Assembly: GCF_000003815.2 (NCBI RefSeq)
Contig: NC_049987.1
Coordinates: forward strand, 16,758,564-16,822,563
DNA: 64,000 nt
Source of the DNA: Branchiostoma floridae
Taxonomy: Eukaryota > Chordata > Leptocardii > Amphioxiformes > Branchiostomatidae
Direction of reading: 5' to 3'
Positions 12,797-24,700 of this stretch are shown in pieces. The notes under the pieces are model-generated. The model was not told the DNA's origin and made no database searches. It saw only the letters and a program-made list of their open reading frames with translations. Made by a program: the position numbers and the translations under genes. Every line of letters starts with the position of its first letter. Position 1 is the stretch's first letter.

Positions 12797-14569
12797 ACTA
12801 AGATGAATACATTATGTCTTCCATGCCCATTGAAATGTCTTGTGATGATCATTATCTTCCTCTCCATCATAGATACTCCTGTCATCACCATCATCATCAC
12901 TTTCCAAGCCTGCAAATGGGTCAGGATTACAAGACTACAAGTTTCTATTCATTCCAGTGCTTTTGGTGAATCTCCATACAATAATGGACACCAGCAAATT
13001 CCTATCCATCTGCACTAGCTGAAAGAAATTAGGAACAAAAGCAGTTTAGATAGAAACACAAATACTGTTCATAAAAAGTAAAAATGAGAATACAAAAAAA
13101 CGTGGTGACAAACTTGACTCTTGTAAAAGATATTATGAATTACCTATTCAGCAATCAGCTGTCCCACCATTTGTGTTTGCGATTGGCTGTGTTTTTTCTT
13201 TTCTATTGTTCCACGGTTGATGCATTCTCCTACGCCTGTTGTCTGTAACAGTCATTTCGCGATGACATTGGACTCTCTGGGTAGGAGAATGGATTGATGT
13301 TGTTCATGAATTTTTGTTGTAACCTGCGTTCCATCCTATGCAACTCCTGAGTGATCTCTTGTATCTGTCAGATAACAAAATCAGTACGCTGACTACAGGT
13401 CCCGACAGTACGGTGGGATTTCCCTTTGATAGGTTACTTCTCTGAAGCTCTCACACGACTGTTTGACAGCCCATGCCACACAGTGCTGTAGTTGGAACTT
13501 CTTAATCATCTGCATCACCATTCTGTGTAAACAATAATGATAAAAAGGAAGTTGGTTTATCTGACGAACAGCAAATGTTACTTCTAAAACTCAAACTCAT
13601 CTTCCAAAGATGTTGCACTTCTTAAGGTACAACTCTTTTTCCACACTGTCCTCATTTCTGTCTAGCTGTGCAACCTAAATATTTTAGACAATATTACTTT
13701 AGTTGTAATGTAGAAAACAAGCATAGCATTGTGACCCCTTCACAATTGATTGATACACTTCCTTACTTCAAATGGTACACCATGGTAGAGAAAATCAAAG
13801 TTCAAACATGCATATTTGTCCCTTGTCAATATCACACAGAACAGCAAAGTATTTAACTGTATAACATTACGTGTATACACCACCGTGTAGAAACACACAG
13901 TATAAAAACTCCTCTTGAAAAATCTGGTTTGGACAATCCAGGATCTATGTAATGGAGGTCTTCACTGAGTGCCAATGGCATAGCTCTTGGCCTGAGGTCT
14001 TCTACGGAGAACACGTCTGGTTGGTCCAAATTCTGGAGGTTCTTGCTCTCTGCAGCATCATCAGGTGTTTCTGGTACCCAACACTTTTGGAGGTTACACA
14101 ACCATCTGTTACCTGTCATAATGGTAAGAATATTGTAATGACAAAAAAAAACTGCACCCTTAATAGTTAATATGCAAATACTGTACAATGTTCAAGGTGA
14201 TTTAACTGCAACACGAAGGGAGGATGAAGTTTATTGGGAAACTTAATAATCATATATATGAAGTTTATTGGGAAACTTCATTTATTGGGAAACATTGTAA
14301 GTTTAATAAAGACTTCTTCATTTCACAACCTTCTTTAGATGCTTCTTTGCCTTCATCAGTACAAAAAAGGCGACAGATAGTCATTGAAACGTTTACGGAA
14401 GAATTAAAAGAAGGTTGTGAAACGAAGATCTTAGACTTTGTTCAATTGATCTACCAACCTGATGAAACTATTTACGGAGGTTCATAAGTTCATGTCACTA
14501 GACATCTGAGATAGATGCCTGATGTGAATATACCACCAGACCAGTTGTCTGGGCTCGTCAGAATATTAT
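12797..14569 (-). CDS. Unrecognised candidate gene, exon fragments only
   Basis: Several minus-strand blocks look coding and are bounded by plausible splice sites, but I cannot make one consistent model. Block A (about 14127 down to 13890) follows an acceptor TTATGACAG and reads NRWLCNLQKCWVPETPDD then VEDLRPRAMPLALSEDLHYI. Block B (13523-13441) reads MVMQMIKKFQLQHCVAWAVK and ends before GTAACC. Block C (13366-13250) continues in phase 0: IQEITQELHRMERRLQQK, then NPFSYPESPMSS, ending YRQQA-stop. Further blocks near 13018 and 12940 (acidic, LESDDDGDDRSIYDGEED) may be alternative ends. A weak upstream exon is possible at ~14569-14515. The helical, charged C-terminus suggests a small coiled-coil protein. 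It would be divergent from NT5DC1. Could be a decayed gene. Confidence 0.35.
14323..14425. repeat. Inverted repeat with 15-bp perfect arms
   Basis: TTCACAACCTTCTTT and AAAGAAGGTTGTGAA flank an ~70-base loop. The plus-strand open frame across it starts in three copies of GAAGTTTATTGGGAAAC and has no family resemblance, so I treat this as a small palindromic element rather than a gene. Confidence 0.5.
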
Positions 14570-14813
14570 GACTGCAATCATAATCAAGTTACAAAATAAA
14601 GGTTACATTGAATAGATTCCCATTAGAATAATGGATGCCTATTTTCAAAGTCAAATCATCCCACCAAACACAAAGGTAGCATTAAATACTAAGGAGCTTT
14701 CATGATTATACATTATCAAGGTATTATGTTGTACATCTCTACTAAGGTACTTCATACACTTGGCAAATAAAAATATGGGGATGACAAAATTTGAAGAAAG
14801 GCGTGAATCTGAT

Positions 14814-15063
14814 TAGCCTGGGAACCATACCATCGAGGCGCTCGGCGGTGTAGGGGTGACCGCCCGTACAGTTAATTGCTACAGGCCGGGGGAGTTCTTA
14901 CGGGGTTAGATTAATTTAGTCGCGCGGGGTAAACTCAAAAGGCCGGCTACAAGCTCTATCGGCGAAATCTCAAAGGGCAGCTAATCAGACAGGCTGACAG
15001 AAGCAGGTCGGTGCCGGGTATTTAGCTCCCCAAAGCCGACCGCGGAGAATGGTACCCAGGCTA
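14814..15063. mobile_element. Mutator-like MITE with exact 9-bp target duplication
   Basis: A 250-bp element that begins TAGCCTGGGAACCATACCAT and ends as its imperfect complement (on the other strand TAGCCTGGGTACCATTCTCC). It is flanked on both sides by GAATCTGAT (14805-14813 and 15064-15072). It is much more G+C-rich than its surroundings and has no open frame. A 9-bp duplication is typical of Mutator-like elements (an 8-bp one would suggest hAT). Confidence 0.8.
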
Positions 15064-15224
15064 GAATCTGATATGATCAGAAAATCAACAGGGTGAATCG
15101 ATTACTATTTAGCAGTGCTGCCAATCTACTTGAAGCTTGTAACTAGCTTCTAACAACAACATACTTCGAAAGCACAACTTATTGGTTCTGTCCATTTAGG
15201 CTACACCTTGATATCGAATCACAC

Positions 15225-15277
15225 CAAGGAGGTTTAATATATATATATAAAAGGTTTTTTTTTTTTTAACCTCCTTG
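15225..15277. repeat. Small hairpin, CAAGGAGGTT arms around (TA)n and T-run
   Basis: CAAGGAGGTTTAATATATAT is followed by a T-run and AACCTCCTTG. A related minimal palindrome (CAAGGAGGTTATATCCTCCTTG core) is at 39177-39199. Lies 0.45 kb upstream of the NT5DC1 start. Confidence 0.55.
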
Positions 15278-15733
15278 ATCACACTTTCAATTCTCCAAGT
15301 ATCCTATTAGTTTTACACCATTTCTCCCTTGCATCATAATTTACAGGCTGTCACTCTGCAATATTCACAGACCTACGGACACAAACTAAAGAAACAAACA
15401 AACAAACAAACAAACACACCAATTGATAACAATTCCCAGAGTTCTTCCCGACGGTTTGAAAGAGTCAAAATGAAAGACAGCAGTTGCGTGCATCATCTCA
15501 AAGAAGACTCTTGACCCCACATGACCCCTGAAGCCCTGGGGTCAACCCGCGGGTCAATTATTCCAACCGTCGACACTACAGGGAGTGGTTTGACAACTTT
15601 TCCCAATCGAACACGCTAAGGTTTTATATTCCATCACCATTTTAACGGTCATGTTTAGTAAACACGGCTTTGTCAACAAAACATGGGACAAATGTTTACC
15701 ACTGTAACCCCTGACCCGGCAAACACAGCAAAA

Positions 15734-18700
15734 ATGGCGGACGCCGGTCAGACTTTTTCGTTTGCCGATGTTGACGCCGTGGGACTGGATTTAGACCACA
15801 CTTTGTGCCGCTACAAGGTTGCAGAAACGTTCGAGGTAAGATCCAAGTTTTGTGTGAGGTCTTATCGGATTTGTAAGATGCTTAAAGCCCTAATTTGTGT
15901 GGTGCAAAATGCTAGGTAAAAGTGGGGAGGGGGGCAGAAATGTATACCGGTAGTTGCACGTCGTTACGTTGTTTACGACAAGGCGTTTACGGCTACCTAT
16001 AATTTGAAGTATCCCAGCTTTCCTCTTCTTCTTTTGCTTGTTGAAGCCAATGCTTCTTTTTCCTCGATAGGATTTTAGAAACGTTAGTTTTCAATGTTCC
16101 TATCTGAAAGATCGCAATTTTGCAACGCAAAAGCTTCTCTTGGCTTGTCAACTCGAATAAATAGCACGGCACATCAACTGCCAAAAATATACTTAACAAC
16201 TGCAGCAATACACAAAGGAGCCCAGCAAATGATAGAGATAATAGTACAAAATTAGCGGTATCATGCTAGACAGTTATACTATGTATAGCTGATAGTACTA
16301 GTATGTCGACCCAGTGCTCTGTGATCAAACTCTGTTGTTGTTGTTCTAGTGTTATTCGTCTATTTCTTCGCCAGACATCGTTTTGAGGTGCTGTTGACAT
16401 CTAGGAGCTTCCCATGTGTATTGTGCACTTTGTAGCTTTTGGCAAACTCAACGTTGCCATTTTTGTTGCAGATGATCTATGACGGCATGTCTAGATACGT
16501 GGTGGAAGAACTCAAGTATGGGAAGGAGGACATGCTTCGACCATTCTCAGAGGACAGGGACTTTTGGTCAGTATTTAAGGAGTGGGTACTGGTACAAAAA
16601 ATGCATTTTAGATAGTCAGCTGTAAACCTCTGAAGAAAATCGTAATTGTTGAAAGGTGTGAAAGGTGAGTTTGAATGCCAGCATCTGACATTGTGTGTCA
16701 TGGTTATATAGCAATATGTAAAGGCCATAAACATGAAATTTGTATACAATAATTTTTTCTTCTGTCCCCGCAGTATAAAAGGCCTACTCTTGGATGCTTT
16801 GAGAGGGAATTTCTTGAAGTTTGCAGAGGATGGCACCATTCTGAGGTTTGAAACTACCAAACTTTTATAATAGCTTGTCATGAGAAACTTCAGCACTCTG
16901 TCAGTCTGAATGTGACTTTTGCCTAGTTAAAGATCATAAAAGATGTACTTTGTATTGAACTTAATAGAACTGTACCTTTATAGCATGATTGATATCAATA
17001 GCTTGCCTTGCAACTTTGAAATGACAGTAGCAACACAAGAATGGGGATGTGAAAATGAAAGCTGCAAACTTAACTAGAGTTCGGGGACCTCATACCTCCA
17101 TGAAATATTTATTGTTTTTTTGTGGATGGTATGTATGTTTATAGTCGGTTGTATTTGAGAGTAATCGTTATAAATGTTATGGAAAAGTAGTGGTGTATTT
17201 ATTTAATGACACAGAGGATGTCCATCTGATTAGTAATTATTAAAATGTGACACTTAATTGTGTAATGTGCGTTTAAGAGGTCAACGGCATATGGTAGCAT
17301 GGTGTTCCTTAAGCTTGATGTTTGGCATTTAAACTGTCTAAGGTTGTCAGCATTATTGAGGTTTGACTATGTGCCTCAGAGCGGTGTGGTGGGAGGAAGT
17401 TGGGAAACTCAGAAAGAAGAAGGGATGTGGCCAACTTTAGTCAGATGGTGATTTGATTTTCCACCAATATGTCATAACATCAGCTGTTCACACGGTACAA
17501 AAATGAGATGCACACTTTCCTCTGATAGCCCTACATCAACTGTAAGATGAATACTTGGCGCCAACCCCGTCTGCTAAAAAACAAGTACCATTGGCTATGA
17601 AAGAGACAACTAACAACTGTCCCTTATCGTAACGAAATCAGAACATCTGTATCGCCCATAAAACTTCTGACACCCAACCCATCTAAGATGAGAGGACCTA
17701 ATGGAATTTTAATCACCATGTCACTCAACTCAGCAGTACAGTATGTGAGACATCCATACCTGTTAAGCATTACCGTTAAATGTACCTCAACTTCTTACAA
17801 TTATACTTACGCTTNNNNNNNNNNNNNNNNNNNNNNNNNNNNNNNNNNNNNNNNNNNNNNNNNNNNNNNNNNNNNNNNNNNNNNNNNNNNNNNNNNNNNN
17901 NNNNNNNNNNNNNNTAAGCAGACATAAATAAAACTAATTATCATATTAAAAAAACTCGGGGTTCCCCAAACAGCTGTCATACAAATCACCTCACTATCTG
18001 CTTGGAGCTAAGCCCATTAACAAGCACGATGCCTGTTCCAATATATCGCAGATATAGGGGGGATTTCTGATATTATTACATCGATTATAACGACAGATAC
18101 GGCGCCCAAAATCACATCGATTCGAGCTTTCATCACAGCCCACCAACACAACAAGTATGAAACCAATCCATCCAGCCGTTCTTGAGTAATCTTGTACACA
18201 GACAGAGACACATAACAGAAAATATAACCTCCATGACATTTCATGGAGGTAACTACTGTGCCAACTGTTACAAATATTTCAAACAGTCCTAAGCAGACAT
18301 AAATAAAACTACTGGGGGTTCCCCAAACAGCTGTCACCTCACTATCTGCTTGCAGCTAAGCCCATTAACAAACACATACAGCACGATGCCTGTACCAATA
18401 TATCTCAAATATAGGGGTGATTTCTGATATTATTACATCGATTATAACGACAGATACGGCTCCCAAGATCTCATCGATTCGAGCTTTCATCACACCCCAC
18501 CAACACAACAAGTATGAAACCAATCCATTGAGCCGTTCTTGAGTAATCATCTACACAGATAGAGACACATAACAGAAAATATAACCTCCATTCCATGACA
18601 TTTCATAGAGGTAAAAATACCACAAAGAATTAAAGATTTACAGCTTCTTTTGGCAACAGTGTCAAATCGTACACTGTATGTAAACAGGTGTTTTATCTTA

Positions 18701-21700
18701 TCGTAGTTTTGTTGATGTTTTATGAAGATTTGTTCACAAGCCTGTATCTTGCAGAGCCAGTCACGGAACAAAGAAAATGACTGAAGAAGAAATTGTTGCA
18801 ACATACGGAGAGGAAAAACAGTGGAAGCACTTCGCAGAACTGAAGGGGAAGTTTGAGAACTCAGGTATGTAAAATCGTGATTGTATTGATAAGTATCAGA
18901 AGGAAAAAAATTAAATGTAACATATGAAAAAGATTGATTCAATGTCAATTCAGTACAAAAACTGTTTATATCTTCATGATATGCTCTTCTGCCTTTTGTG
19001 CTTCTAAATTAGATGTTTTCATTTCAGACAAGTATCATCTGTACGAGAACTACTTTGACATGCCCGGCATTGTGCTGTGTGCTCGGATGGTCGACAACCT
19101 GGAAAAACAAGCAGTGTGTGATCAATTATTTTCTTGGTGTTTCTAGAAAAAAAGGATAATTTCTTGCAATTGGTTTGTGCATCATCATGTACAAGTGTGC
19201 TGATACAAACATTGGTGTTACAAGAATTTTTTGTCAAGTATTATTAGCAGTAGTTTAAGCATTCAGAATTTCAAATTTTGTTCTAACAATTTGTGTTTGC
19301 CAACAGGGAGGAAAGCAAAAAACAAAGATGTGCAAGATGTGGAGAGATGCCATTGATGCCTTCAACAATGCCTACAAACCTGAAGCTTTTGCAGGTACAT
19401 TGTCATTTATATGTGGTTACATTGAGTATTCTACAAAAGTCACTGGAGTGTTACGAAATAAATGTCTGCCTTACAAGTCTAAATTGTATTGGCAAATGAA
19501 CTTGCACAAGAGATTATGAAAAGTTTCTTTTTCAATATGCACTCATAGAAAATATCTCAACATATGTAATTAGCAACCAAAATAAATAATGGCATATTTT
19601 TTCATTGTTGTGGACTCATTGAAAAGAATGTGCCACTTAGTGAAAAATGGAATTTGATGGGTATACGTACACATACATTGTATAACTTGTAATTTATTTT
19701 TTAATTCTTGTGTTGGTGTAATCTTATGGTAAAACAAGCTAAATTTTTCTCTCTCATGTAAAGATTAGTGTCTCATGACTGTTTTGTCATCCATAAAGTT
19801 AAGCTGGTACACTATTTTCCAACATTTTTTCCCTGTAACAGCCCATACAGGTGGCTACTTTCCTGGAATCAAAGACGAGCCCTACACCTACATGCACAAG
19901 TGCAGCGAGGACATCCGGCGGTGGCTGAAGGAACTGCGGTCTGCAGGAAAAGCTGTCTTCCTGGCCACAAGCTCCTGTTCTGATTACTGTGATTATATAG
20001 CCAGGAAAGTTCTGGGGTAAGTAAGATTTAAGATTTGAATTTAAGAATATCTTTTATGCCATTTTACCTGTGCTCTTGTAGTGCATAGAAAAGCTCCTTG
20101 TATCTACCAAAGCCAGACCAAAGCGTAGTAGCATATGTACTGTAGTCCAGTGGTTAGTCGCCATAGCTCTGGACCAAGAAGTTGTGAGCTGGAATCCCGG
20201 CTTTGTCACTCACCCAACATGCTTGCATGCTACTGGAAAGGGTCACAGTTTTAGGACAGTAAGCCATAGTCCACTATTCACTATATATACTGCACATACT
20301 ACATAGCATCTGTCTTCTCTGTCATTACCAGTGGAATTTTGAAGTTCGTGTTTTGAACTTTTTTTAACGCACATTTTTGTCCCAAATAGGGACGAGTGGA
20401 AAGACTATTTTGACGTCATCGTCACCAACTCAAAAAAGCCTGGTTTCTTCTCCGAGCCACCAAATAGGAGACCCTTCTACTCTGTAGGTGAGTAAATGGC
20501 ATTGTTCCCTTTGTTTCTAAATTCTAGTGACTTTATAATACAACAAAAGTTTAAAATTGAAAGTGCTTTTTTCAAAAGAGGTGGAATTATGAGGCAAAAA
20601 AGCAGTTACTCAAGCAATTGTATATGATTTTAGAAACGGTCAAATTTTTCAGACAACATTCGTTATCTTTCATTAGTGACATAGTTATTACATGTATCTG
20701 GATGACTAATCGTCATTGAGGTCTAATTATGTGCTGTCTTTTATCAGTGGATTTTCAGGAGGGCACAAAAGTCAAGGAGCTGGAAAGGGGGAAGGGGTAC
20801 GCTCAGGGCAACTGGCAAACACTCATGATTCTTCTCAGGCAACTCACAGGCAAGGAGGAGCCAAAGGTTGGTCATGGTGCAGAATGTACTGTATTGATTT
20901 TATGGTTGAAGGGAAAGGAGGTTTTCACTTTGTTTAAAGTTCACAGTCGAGACAATGCTGTACTAGTAGTGCATTAGTAATGCAGAGGAAACACATACTT
21001 GCAGTGTCATGAATTTACAGTGGAGAGGCCACCACAAAAATAAAACCACCACAAACATTTCAGTATTCACACCTTTGATAACTGTTTAGATATATTATAC
21101 ATTCATTAATTTACTACTCTGTGACTGTTTATTTGTTATTGTTGACAGATTAGAATAAGCTGTCTTCAGCTCAGAACATATATTTCTTAGTTATAGTTCG
21201 CAATTATGATATTTTGAAGAATTTTTTTCTCATTAGAAAAAGTATCATCTTCATAAAAATATCATCTTCATGTACATGTAGATGAGAATAAACAAAAAAT
21301 TTAGTCTTCCTTTAATTTGTATTATTGTACATAATGTTGTCTTGTTATCAGGTTGTATATATTGGAGACAGTCTGAGATCAGACATCTTCCCTCCCAAGA
21401 AGTTTGCCAACTGGTCCACTGTTCTTATCTGTGAGGAGATGGAGGCTGAAGGAATGGAGGAAGACAGGGTAAGAACTCTCTGAGTCTAAGACATTCTTAT
21501 AAAGAGTCTTAGTAAACAATGAAACAAACTTACTTCTTACAATTGACAGAAGCATGAAAGTGTGTGGTTGTTGTAGACTGTCATATTTCCCTGTCATTTC
21601 ACTTCCCTATAAAGAGATTTAACAGGATAGAATGTAACTCAAAAATTACTTTAAAATTTACTTTAGATACATATAATTTATGACTCAAAACAAAACTTTG

Positions 21701-24700
21701 GTAGAAAATGCTGGTTCACCTTGGTTCATCCTATATCCGTACTTTTAAAAACAGGATATTTACATATCAAGTCAGCATGTGGTAGTTTTAAACAGCAATG
21801 TCCTGAAAATATTTCAATCTGAAACCAACGTCCGGCAACTTGATATCCCCAAATGCCATATTTTAAAAAGCAACGAATATAGGTTACCCAACGGATAAAA
21901 GTGAACTAGTGTTGATAGTTTTATTAGCCATTACAAGGTATGGCGAAGCAATGTTGGGGAGAAATATATTACTACCCTCCAATTACTACATGAATACTTG
22001 AAATTGAGACTGCTGTTAAGTTATATTCACTTCCCATGATATTTGACTGAATCACTGCAACTCATACATGTAATAGTGCAACATATCATTAGAGATAGAT
22101 AAGAGAAACATAGCTTCTAGCAATAATGCAAATGTTGCTCTTGCATGTGCATGTCATGTATTTTCTGCAGACGCAAAACGGCCCCGCCACCAAGAGAGCG
22201 AGACATAGTGTGAGTGGGTCATTCTTTTATAATGTTTCAGGGCACAAAATACGTTGTAGCATGCTTTAGTAATTGCGTACAAAAACTGGAATCATTGGTG
22301 AAAAATTTGCAAATCCATTGAAGCTGTAAAAAAGTATACAAGATACTTGTAATAATAATGATGATGATTTCTAATGTTAAACCATTTGCCAACACCTTCA
22401 TAACGTGTCTAAGCATAGATTTCTAATGTTAAACCATTTGCCAACACCTTCATAACGTGTCTAAGCATAGATTGCAGGATGTCCTTGTTTTTAGGATGAC
22501 AGAAGAGAGTATTTAGTGCCCTGTGTGTGTATACTGTATGCTCTGTTTCTACATATTTGGTTTACATAGTGTACTGTAACACCTGTTGTCCTGTTGTCTT
22601 TCGCAAGGTTGAGGTGTGGAAAGATGCTGTCTCCTTTGTCCTTCCTTTCATCATGTGTGTGTGTGTGTGTGTGACTGTGAACATCATTCAGACTTTTATG
22701 AATGTTTTGTTAGTCTTTACCTTCTGGTCATCCTAGTGTAACTAATTATAATAGAGTTTCATGCTACTGTTTATGTTATGTGTAACTTTTTGGCAACACC
22801 TCAGGGGTGGAGGCCTACTTATGCAGCTCACTTAAAGATTTGCAATTTATTTTTGCTAGTAAATACCAGATAACTTTTAAATTTGTTCAGCCTTTACCTT
22901 CTTGTCGTAATAAAATGACTTATAGAAGTGACTTGATGGGTGGAGCCATTTTCATACAGCTCACTGTAAGCATTGCTGTTTTATTTTTGCAGAACGACTA
23001 TGACCCAGCCAGCAGAGCCATCCTGGTGTCTGACATGTGGGGACCCTTCTTGACTGACAGAAGCACTTCCGGGTCAGAGGTCGTGACGGTGTGTGGCCAC
23101 ATCCTGAGAAGCAGTGCAGACATCTGCGTGCCACACCTGGAGTACCTAGCAGGTGGGTGCAATTGCACGTTTGTGAAAACAGAAATAAAAAAGTTTTTCT
23201 TAGGTGGTGTGCCATGTCCGACTTTCCGAAAGCAAAAAATGTCCAAAATTTTTAATGGTGTTTTGTGGTGTAGTTATCCAACTTGGATCCTATAAAGGCA
23301 AACAAGGAAAATTTCATCAAAATATATTAATATCTTTTTAATAAACAAGAAATCTTTTTAAAAAAGTTGTGCCTTGCCGCGTGTTAGGGATATCGTCAGG
23401 AAAAAGTAGGTCAGCACTTCAAGCCCGGCAAGGCAAAATGCTGTGCCTTGGCAAAAACACAATACAATGACTGTTTTTACTGTTTCTGAAAGAGCTAACC
23501 AAGAGGAGTAAAATGCTTTTTAGATGAAGCGAATGGCTTGAACGGTTGCTGAGATATGGCTCCACAAAGTTGCCAAAACCTACCCTCAGATATGGCCGGC
23601 TGGGCGATAAACGATGAAAATCAAAAAAATACCTTTTTTGAGGGGTGATGAAAAGGTAAGTAAAGGCTGCAAAGCTTGTTTTATCTTATTTCCCCGTAAT
23701 ATGTACTACATAGAATCACTCCACAGAGTTCTGAACATTCATGGCATTTTATTATGCTTTTACACAGGGTCGATGTATGCAGCACCCACTGGTGTCCTTT
23801 CACACAATAATTGTCATCTTACCTTATTCTTTAAGAAATAAGTAAATTTGGGTTTAAAAGTTCACATTTTGGGTTACAGTCAATGGTGTTTTTTGCACCA
23901 GTTGAGTCGCATTGTAGAAGATTAAATATCATACTTCATATACTTTTGCAATGTACACAACATTATGGTATCTTATATTACCAACAATGTCACATCTATA
24001 GAATATCAGCAATATTAATTGCCTTATAACAAGGTCAACTTGGTCAAGGTGAAAGGTAAGTGTGTGAATATGTCGCATTATTTTCATGTTGAGCCATGAT
24101 GTTACACTGTATCAACAGTACAACTTTACACTTAGATACATTTGTAATAAAATATAGAAGACAGATGTTTGTACTAATAACTAAATTTATTAGGACAAGT
24201 TCAACATTGTACTAATAACTAAATTTATTAGGACAAGTTCAACATTTTTCAAGGTCAAAGGCTCAGTCTTCAGGATACATACAATCGACACATATTTCTT
24301 TGATGTACTTGCAGGTACATGAACTTCTCCTTATTTAATCAATACTATAAATAGTATAATGCAATGTAAACTACTTTTTACAAAAACAACAGGCTTACTC
24401 ATCATTTTCTGTGGTTACTGGTAGCAACAGTATTCTTTAACAAACTTAATGCTAATAGCACTGGCTGCACAACTTGTCAACATTATGTTTGACCTCTACC
24501 ATTCAATATCTCCGCTCCGCTCTCCAGTCTTATATCAGCTACATCTGGTACTTGGTGCAATCTACACTCCACCTGAAAAACAAAATTATTTGAGTTTCAT
24601 GATTAACATGTCTACCATCATGGTGATAATGTTCTTCCATCTGAGGGGATGACGACCTACTCCAGTACCACGTCTGATGTTCATCTACATCATCATCTTT

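Larger units (their letters stand above)
17093..18612. mobile_element. Possible transposon with TACCTCCATGAAAT termini
   Basis: TACCTCCATGAAAT at 17093-17106 is matched by its near complement ATTTCATAGAGGTA at 18599-18612. Between them are a 100-N gap and a tandem duplication. No transposase frame is visible. All within intron 3 of NT5DC1. Boundaries are tentative. Confidence 0.4.

Noticed and set aside
14224-14487. 87-codon plus-strand frame
   Set aside because: Starts in three short repeats and crosses an inverted repeat; no splice or family support.
22807-23295. 162-codon plus-strand frame as a stand-alone gene
   Set aside because: Only 22993-23152 is coding: it is NT5DC1 exon 12 read through into both introns.
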